Below, in pieces: positions 33,040 through 37,748 of a stretch of 37,748 bases of DNA (position 1 is the stretch's first letter; each line of letters begins with the position of its first letter). The position numbers and the translations under genes are program-made. The DNA lies in NCBI GenBank assembly GCA_017397645.1, contig JAFQIE010000017.1:1-37748 (forward strand), in the 5' to 3' direction. This DNA is from Lachnospiraceae bacterium. GTDB lineage: Bacteria > Bacillota > Clostridia > Lachnospirales > Lachnospiraceae. The notes under the pieces were generated by a model. The model was not told the origin of the DNA and ran no database searches. It saw only the letters and a program-made list of their open reading frames with translations.

Positions 33040-35130
33040 ATGTACCAGAGTTTTGAAATGGAACTTGCTGGACGTACCCTGAAGGTGGATATCAACCGTG
33101 TGGGTAAGCAGGCAAATGGTTGTGCATTTATGCACTATGGTGATACAGTTGTACTTTCTACCGCAACTGCATCCGAGAAGCCCAGAGACGGAATCGACTT
33201 CTTCCCTCTGAGCGTAGAATATGAAGAAAAATTGTATGCAGTAGGTAAAATCCCCGGAGGATTCAACAAGAGAGAGGGTAAGGCAAGTGAGAATGCAATT
33301 CTGACAAGCCGTGTTATCGACAGACCCATGCGTCCCTTGTTCCCCAAGGACTACCGCAATGATGTTACCCTGAACAACCTTGTTATGAGCGTGGATCCTG
33401 CGTGCCGTCCTGAATTGGTGGCAATGCTCGGTTCTGCAATTGCAACTTGCATTTCCGATATTCCCTTCGATGGTCCTTGTGCAATGACACAGGTGGGATT
33501 GATTGATGGTGAATTCGTACTGAACCCTTCCCAGGAACAGTGGAAAGTAGGGGATTTGAACCTGACTGTTGCTTCTACCAAGGAAAAGGTAATCATGATT
33601 GAGGCAGGTGCTAACGAGGTTCCCGAAGATAAGATGTTGGAAGCTATCTATATGGCTCATGATGTGAACCAGACCATCATCGCGTTCATCGAGAAAATTG
33701 TAGCAGAAGTTGGTAAGGCAAAACATGAGTACACCAGCTGCGCAATCCCTCAGGAAATGTTTGACGAAATGAAGAAGATTGTAACTCCTGAAGAAATGGA
33801 AGTTGCAGTATTCACAGATGACAAGCAGACCCGTGAAGAGAATATCCGTGTGATTACAGCTAAATTGGAAGAGGCATTTGCTGAAAACGAAGAGTGGTTG
33901 GCAATGCTCGGTGAGGCTGTATACCAGTACGAAAAGAAGACTGTACGTAAGATGATTCTGAAAGATCACAAGCGTCCCGATGGCCGTGAGATCACCCAGA
34001 TTCGTCAGTTGGCTGCAGAAGTTGATATTATCCCCCGTGTACATGGTTCCGCTATGTTTACCCGTGGACAGACCCAGATTTGTAACGTATGTACCTTGGC
34101 ACCTTTGTCCGAACAGCAGAAGATTGATGGTTTAGATGACAATGAGGTGGCAAAGAGATACATGCATCATTATAACTTCCCTTCCTACTCTGTAGGGGAG
34201 ACAAAGCCCTCCAGAGGTCCGGGAAGACGTGAGATTGGTCACGGCGCATTGGCAGAGAGAGCATTGATTCCCGTTCTGCCCAGCGAAGAGGAATTCCCTT
34301 ATGCAATCCGTACTGTATCCGAAACCTTTGAATCCAATGGTTCTACTTCCATGGCTTCCACCTGTGCTTCCTGTATGTCCCTGATGGCAGCAGGTGTGCC
34401 CATCAAGAAGATGGTAGCAGGTATTTCCTGTGGTTTGGTTACCGGTGAGGAAGATGACGATTTCGTACTTTTGACCGATATTCAGGGCTTGGAAGACTTC
34501 TTTGGCGATATGGACTTCAAGGTAACCGGTACAACTGAAGGTATCACTGCTATCCAGATGGATATCAAGATTCACGGTTTGACCAGACCCATTGTAGAGG
34601 GTGCTATCGCAAGATGTCGTGAGGCAAGACTCTTTATCATGGATACTTGTATGAAGCCTGCAATCGCAGAGCCCAGACCTGAAGTTGGTCCTTACGCTCC
34701 CAAGATTGTTTCCATCCAGATTGACCCTGAAAAGATTGGTGAAGTGGTTGGACAGAGAGGAAAGACCATCAACGAGATTATTGCTCGTACCGGCGTTAAA
34801 ATTGATATCACCGATGACGGTATGGTTTCCGTATGCGGTACTGACAAGGATATGATGGACAAGGCTGTAGAGATGATTCAGATCATCACAACCGAGTTCG
34901 AAGAAGGTCAGATTTTCAAGGGCAAAGTGGTAAGCATTAAAGAGTTTGGCGCATTTATCGAGTTCGCTCCCGGCAAGGAAGGAATGGTTCACATTTCCAA
35001 GATTGCAAAGGAAAGAATCAACCATGTAGAAGATGTACTCACCCTTGGCGATAATGTTACTGTTGTATGCCTTGGCAAGGACAAGATGGGAAGAATCAGC
35101 TTCTCTATGAAGGACGTAGCACAGGCATAA
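33040..35130 (+). CDS. pnp: Polynucleotide phosphorylase (PNPase)
   Basis: 696 aa from the ATG at 33040 (GGAGAGA upstream); a longer in-frame reading from 32944 runs through the leader stem and is rejected. Phosphorolytic 3'-5' exoribonuclease. First RNase PH domain 1-220, helical linker, second RNase PH domain about 310-540 (HGSAMFTRGQTQ, GHGALAERALIP, FEDxxGDMDFKV-like FFGDMDFKV), KH domain about 555-615 (GEVVGQRGKTINEIIARTG) and S1 domain about 620-695 (GKVVSIKEFGAFIEFAPGKE). Full length. Terminator after the gene. Confidence 0.98.
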   Translation: MYQSFEMELAGRTLKVDINRVGKQANGCAFMHYGDTVVLSTATASEKPRDGIDFFPLSVEYEEKLYAVGKIPGGFNKREGKASENAILTSRVIDRPMRPLFPKDYRNDVTLNNLVMSVDPACRPELVAMLGSAIATCISDIPFDGPCAMTQVGLIDGEFVLNPSQEQWKVGDLNLTVASTKEKVIMIEAGANEVPEDKMLEAIYMAHDVNQTIIAFIEKIVAEVGKAKHEYTSCAIPQEMFDEMKKIVTPEEMEVAVFTDDKQTREENIRVITAKLEEAFAENEEWLAMLGEAVYQYEKKTVRKMILKDHKRPDGREITQIRQLAAEVDIIPRVHGSAMFTRGQTQICNVCTLAPLSEQQKIDGLDDNEVAKRYMHHYNFPSYSVGETKPSRGPGRREIGHGALAERALIPVLPSEEEFPYAIRTVSETFESNGSTSMASTCASCMSLMAAGVPIKKMVAGISCGLVTGEEDDDFVLLTDIQGLEDFFGDMDFKVTGTTEGITAIQMDIKIHGLTRPIVEGAIARCREARLFIMDTCMKPAIAEPRPEVGPYAPKIVSIQIDPEKIGEVVGQRGKTINEIIARTGVKIDITDDGMVSVCGTDKDMMDKAVEMIQIITTEFEEGQIFKGKVVSIKEFGAFIEFAPGKEGMVHISKIAKERINHVEDVLTLGDNVTVVCLGKDKMGRISFSMKDVAQA

Positions 35131-35148
35131 TCAGATACTTACAAAAGA

Positions 35149-35182
35149 GAAAGAGGGGGACCGATTGCGGTCTCCCTTTGTG
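35149..35182 (+). terminator. Terminator after pnp
   Basis: Arms AAAGAGGGGGACCG and GGTCTCCCTTT (loop ATTGC between) with a short T-rich tail. Confidence 0.7.
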
Positions 35183-35282
35183 TATTATGATACATAGGAT
35201 TTATAAACAAGAATTGAAACGGCTGTTGCTCAAACGTACGAGTTTAGATTGGTGAATTTTAAGAGACAAGGAGTATAACAAA

Positions 35283-35861
35283 ATGAATGATTTGATGAAA
35301 TTGTTGGAAACCCGCAGAACCTATCGCAGATTTGAACAAAGAGAGGTGGCCCGGGAAATCATTGATGAAATCTTAGTGGCGGCAAGACTGGCATCCAGTG
35401 CTGCCAACAGACAACCTTTGAAGTATGTGGTGGTAAGCAAGCCGGCAGATGTGACTGAAGTATTCTCCAATACCAGATGGGCGGGTTATCTGCCTCCCGA
35501 ATTGGGACAGCCCAAAGACGAAGAAAAACCGGTACTGTTTATCGCAGTGGTACAGGACGAAACCATCAGTAAATCTTCTGACACCGACGCGGGTTTGGCC
35601 ATTGCTAATATGACGCTTGCTGCATGGAACCATGGAGTGGGCAGTTGTATCATTGGCGCCTGCAACAAACCGGTCTTGTCTGAAATGTTTGGACTTAGCG
35701 AGAGCGAAAAACTCCACACGGTAGTAGCTTTTGGTTATCCTACCCACACCAGCAGGATCGAAGATACCAAATCCGCCGATGATATTAAATATTACATGGA
35801 CGAAGCGGGAGATTATGTGGTACCTAAGAGAAAACTAGAAGATGTAGTGAGGTACTTGTAA
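35283..35861 (+). CDS. Nitroreductase-family FMN oxidoreductase
   Basis: 192 aa. ETRRTYRRFEQREV (FMN phosphate-binding Arg residues), SSAANRQPLKYVVV and AGLAIANMTLAAWNHGVGSC are characteristic. These dimeric flavoproteins reduce nitro or quinone compounds with NAD(P)H, but natural substrates vary and none can be assigned. Family length is about 170-220. ACAAGGAG lies before the ATG. No convincing promoter was seen in 35183-35282. The long non-coding tract with the phased repeat array follows directly, possibly on the same transcript. Confidence 0.9.
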   Translation: MNDLMKLLETRRTYRRFEQREVAREIIDEILVAARLASSAANRQPLKYVVVSKPADVTEVFSNTRWAGYLPPELGQPKDEEKPVLFIAVVQDETISKSSDTDAGLAIANMTLAAWNHGVGSCIIGACNKPVLSEMFGLSESEKLHTVVAFGYPTHTSRIEDTKSADDIKYYMDEAGDYVVPKRKLEDVVRYL

Positions 35862-35867
35862 GCTGCT

Positions 35868-36190
35868 TTACCTACTATGACAAGGAAAGCCCTACGTAAC
35901 AGGTAAAGATTTTGACTGCTGATGTCAGGTTACCCACTGCAAGACAGAAAAATGTCAGCAGTAGGTAAAAATTCTGGCTGTTGAGGAAGGGCTACCTACT
36001 GAAAAACAAAAGATGACATGCAGTAGGTAAAACTATCTAGTTTTCAGGACAAATTACCTACTATAAGACGGAAAATAGTTGCTCGGTGGGTAGAATTATT
36101 GGTTGAACGTCATAAATTACCCACGAAAGCTTTAGAAATTTTGTATGGTAGGTAAATCTGAGGACCGGGGTAACAAAGTTCCCTTTTACA
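35868..36190. repeat. Phased array of alternating half-sites (62-bp degenerate tandem repeat)
   Basis: Half-site TTACCYACTG on the plus strand starts at 35868, 35930, 35992, 36054 and 36117 (periods 62, 62, 62, 63). The reverse complement CAGTAGGTAA ends at 35906, 35968, 36030, 36093 and 36155. Each pair spans 38-39 nt and pairs are separated by 23 nt, so the site recurs every 31 bp in alternating orientation. A sixth unit at 36179 is decayed. Sequences between the sites are A-rich and poorly conserved, with traces of AAGACxGAAAA. The gene-free tract 35862-36485 holds otherwise only a terminator, an operator and promoters. It is not a CRISPR array, as the intervening sequences are partly related and the conserved parts too short. 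Confidence 0.88.
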
Positions 36191-36257
36191 CGAGAAATCG
36201 TGGTATTTAACAGATAAATCTGGAGACTTGACTATAGACATATACCGATGCTAACAT

Positions 36258-36298
36258 AAGAATACACAATATCATGTTGTGTGTTCTTTCTATTTTTC
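36258..36298 (+). terminator. Terminator downstream of the repeat array
   Basis: 11-bp stem AGAATACACAA (36259-36269)/TTGTGTGTTCT (36277-36287) with TTTCTATTTTT following. No gene ends nearby; the nearest upstream stop is nitroreductase at 35861, so the array may be transcribed as its 3' UTR or as a separate RNA. Confidence 0.75.
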
Positions 36299-36344
36299 TA
36301 AGTTAAGGGTCTCTTAACAGACAATCCAAAAGAATAATTAAATA

Positions 36345-36373
36345 TTGACCCGTTGTGTAATTAGTGTACACAA
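36345..36373 (+). promoter_or_regulatory. Distal promoter with overlapping operator
   Basis: TTGACC (36345-36350), 16-bp spacer, TACACA (36367-36372). An inverted repeat TTGTGT (36353-36358), 9 nt, ACACAA (36368-36373) lies over the spacer and -10, a repressor-like arrangement; an inner GTGTACAC palindrome is at 36364-36371. Confidence 0.5.
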
Positions 36374-36399
36374 TGGTTGTATTTTTTATAATTATTTAA

Positions 36400-36427
36400 T
36401 TGCATTTCGAATACAAAAAGGTATGAT
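36400..36427 (+). promoter_or_regulatory. Proximal promoter of the zinc-ribbon gene
   Basis: TTGCAT (36400-36405), 16-bp spacer, TATGAT (36422-36427). The leader that follows has a GCATT/AATGC hairpin (about 36459-36471) just before AAGGAGAG. Confidence 0.6.
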
Positions 36428-36485
36428 GTAAGTAGAGTAGTGCCTACATTATAAGGGGCATTTCAAATGCAAGGAGAGCGAAGGT

Positions 36486-36887
36486 ATGCGTGATAAATTA
36501 CAACGTTTCATGTGGGGCAGATATGGAAACGATAGATTCAATCAATTTTTAATGATAACTGCGATGGTATTGTGGTTGCTTTCCCTGTTTGTGAGAGGTA
36601 GCTTTTATACCTTGGCATTGGTAGTTATGGTCTATGCCTATTTTAGAATGTTTTCCAGAAATATTGCGAAACGCTCCGCAGAAAACCAGTGGTATCTCCG
36701 ACATGAGATGAAGGTTAGAAGCTTTTTGGCAAAGAAAAAGGGGCAGTTTACCCGTGTGAATGCCGATAAGACGCATCGCATCTATCAATGTCCTAACTGC
36801 AAGCAGAAAATCCGTGTACCCAGAGGTCGGGGCAAGATAGCCATTACCTGCCGCAAATGTGGAAATGAGTTTGTCAGGAGGAGTTGA
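36486..36887 (+). CDS. Membrane-anchored zinc-ribbon protein, function unknown
   Basis: 133 aa. Two hydrophobic helices at about 20-36 and 39-55, separated by the short turn VRGS, suggest a membrane hairpin with both ends on one side. A basic middle (about 56-95) leads to a C-terminal zinc ribbon with Cys102, Cys105, Cys122 and Cys125 (CPNCKQ and CRKCGN), around a basic knuckle VPRGRGK. The plan is that of a membrane-tethered metal or nucleic-acid-binding module. I cannot name a family with confidence. GGAGAGCGAAGG precedes the ATG. The next gene starts 2 nt after its stop codon, so the pair is probably coupled. Two promoters and an operator-like repeat precede it. Confidence 0.82.
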   Translation: MRDKLQRFMWGRYGNDRFNQFLMITAMVLWLLSLFVRGSFYTLALVVMVYAYFRMFSRNIAKRSAENQWYLRHEMKVRSFLAKKKGQFTRVNADKTHRIYQCPNCKQKIRVPRGRGKIAITCRKCGNEFVRRS

Positions 36888-36889
36888 AA

Positions 36890-37564
36890 ATGAAGGATAG
36901 TATGAAGCAGATTCCCAGTATTGCCAGCAGGTTAAGACATAACATTCTCGAAATGCCAAAGGAAATCAGAAAGGCCAGCGGAATTGTTATCTATGGCAGA
37001 CGGATAAAAAGTCTTGTCTTTACAACAGACCTTGCGATTATTAAGAATTGCGATGCCGATGCTGTTTTTGCAGTTTATCCGTTTACGCCCCAGCAGTCAA
37101 TCAGTGACGCAATCATTAAAGCCTCCTATGTGCCTGTTTTTTGTGGTGTAGGTGGCGGGACAACACGAGGACTTAGAACCATCTCGTTGGCTAAGGATGT
37201 GGAGTGTCAAGGGGCAATGGGTGTGGTACTGAACGCACCTATATCGAATGAGGATTTATGGGCTGTGTCCAAATCCGTTGATATTCCTGTCATCATTACT
37301 GTAACTGATGCTAAAACAGATATTCGAAAACGTCTTGAATCCGGCGCAACAATCTTAAATGTTGCAGGTGGACCGAATACTGCCGGTATTGTGAAAAGTA
37401 TCCGAAAAGATTTCCCCGATATCCCTATTATAGCTACCGGTGGAAATATGCCGGATACGATTTTGGAAACCATAGAGGCGGGGGCAAATGCAATCACGCA
37501 CACGCCACCTACAACCCAGGAACTCTTCAAAACCATGATGAGTAAATATAGGGAACAAGGATAA
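36890..37564 (+). CDS. TIM-barrel protein of unknown substrate
   Basis: 224 aa from the ATG at 36890 (AGGAGG 7 nt upstream); a TTG at 36884 is also in frame. Alternating strands and helices such as GIVIYGRRIKSLVFTTDLA, PVFCGVGGGTTRG, MGVVLNAPIS, IPVIITVTDA, ATILNVAGGP and IPIIATGGNMPDTI describe a (beta/alpha)8 barrel with the phosphate-binding loops (GG near strand 7, ATGGN) common to ribulose-phosphate-binding and IMPDH-like enzymes. No catalytic set that would name a reaction was recognised. Cotranscription with a membrane zinc-ribbon protein is the only context clue. A terminator follows. Confidence 0.8.
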   Translation: MKDSMKQIPSIASRLRHNILEMPKEIRKASGIVIYGRRIKSLVFTTDLAIIKNCDADAVFAVYPFTPQQSISDAIIKASYVPVFCGVGGGTTRGLRTISLAKDVECQGAMGVVLNAPISNEDLWAVSKSVDIPVIITVTDAKTDIRKRLESGATILNVAGGPNTAGIVKSIRKDFPDIPIIATGGNMPDTILETIEAGANAITHTPPTTQELFKTMMSKYREQG

Positions 37565-37578
37565 ATACGAACTGCCAT

Positions 37579-37617
37579 GAAACTCCCGTTCATTTCATTG
37601 AGCGGGAGTTTTATTAT
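37579..37617 (+). terminator. Terminator after the TIM-barrel gene
   Basis: Arms AAACTCCCG (37580-37588) and CGGGAGTTT (37603-37611) followed by TATT; A-run on the other side makes it potentially bidirectional. Confidence 0.8.
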
Positions 37618-37639
37618 GGCTTCTAGCCAGTTGAGTGCG

Positions 37640-37748
37640 CCGAAGTTTCTCGAAAGAGAAAATGAGGTGTGCGAAACAGAAAACCACCTGCTATGCGGGT
37701 GGTGCATTAAACTGTTATACAAAAAAATCACCTTTCCGTTATAATAAG
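37640..37748. other. Hairpin-rich right edge of the window
   Basis: Contains TTTCTC/GAGAAA (about 37647-37662) and CCACCTGC/GCGGGTGG (37684-37702), then an AT-rich stretch with TATAAT at 37740-37745. No gene is supported here. The second hairpin recalls the subterminal palindromes of IS200/IS605 elements, but no transposase is visible. Confidence 0.35.

Noticed and set aside
35868-36190. CRISPR array, suggested by the 62-bp period
   Set aside because: Conserved parts are only about 10 bp and occur in both orientations; intervening sequences are related and A-rich rather than unique; there are no cas genes.
37207-37731. 174-codon minus-strand ORF at the right edge
   Set aside because: Mostly antisense to the TIM-barrel gene and its terminator; no recognisable domain.

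Overview
The window looks like an ordinary housekeeping stretch of a Firmicutes chromosome, most probably a Clostridia/Lachnospiraceae-type anaerobe. This is inferred from DUF4364 and DUF1540 proteins, a T-box on thrS, a CIRCE element on groESL, a methionine synthase split from its reactivation domain, consensus sigma-A promoters with purine-rich Shine-Dalgarno sites, and the order rimP-nusA-ylxR-ylxQ-infB-rbfA-nrnA-truB-ribF. No rRNA, CRISPR array, prophage or transposase gene is visible.

Layout: (1) 1-1850, a leftward pair (TIGR01212-type radical SAM protein, then DUF4364) ending in a bidirectional terminator, beyond which the window opens with palindromes. (2) 1930-10830, rightward: rho with a structured leader, rpmE on its own promoter, then DUF1385-prmC-prfA-metF-MetH reactivation protein-metH, with start/stop overlaps at three junctions. 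PrmC sits directly before its substrate RF1. MetF supplies methyl-THF to MetH, and the separate reactivation protein would rescue oxidised cobalamin. (3) 10831-11160, a previously unlisted small module: a leftward 29-codon hydrophobic toxin-like ORF with a very strong but hairpin-sequestered Shine-Dalgarno site, facing a short convergent RNA with its own promoter. This is a candidate type I toxin-antitoxin locus. (4) 11190-15469: T-box-thrS, a DUF1540 protein, an L20-type leader with infC (probable AUU start)-rpmI-rplT, and tRNA-Gly(CCC). (5) 15552-16370, a leftward NYN-domain RNase with an unusually elaborate promoter, operator and leader. (6) 16524-20669: pepD, an AI-2E-family membrane protein, tRNA-Pro with anticodon AGG, and an RlmD-type methyltransferase. 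(7) 20801-22828: CIRCE-groES-groEL. (8) 22869-31439: the long rimP-to-ribF operon. (9) 31436-35861: an exported NlpC/P60 hydrolase, rpsO with an S15-type leader, pnp behind a long RNA stem, and a nitroreductase. (10) 35862-36300, gene-free: a phased array of ten half-sites (consensus TTACCYACTG) in alternating orientation, 31 bp apart, followed by a terminator. (11) 36345-37564: a membrane-anchored zinc-ribbon protein and a TIM-barrel protein of unknown function, then a terminator and hairpins at the right edge.

Most of the window is core information processing: termination/antitermination (Rho, NusA), initiation (IF2, IF3), release (RF1, PrmC), ribosomal proteins and maturation factors (L31, L35, L20, S15, RimP, RbfA), RNA decay (PNPase, NrnA), RNA modification (TruB, RlmD-like) and chaperonin. 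The most unusual parts are the phased half-site array at 35868-36155, the candidate type I toxin locus at 10839-11157, the NYN control region, and the A34 proline tRNA.
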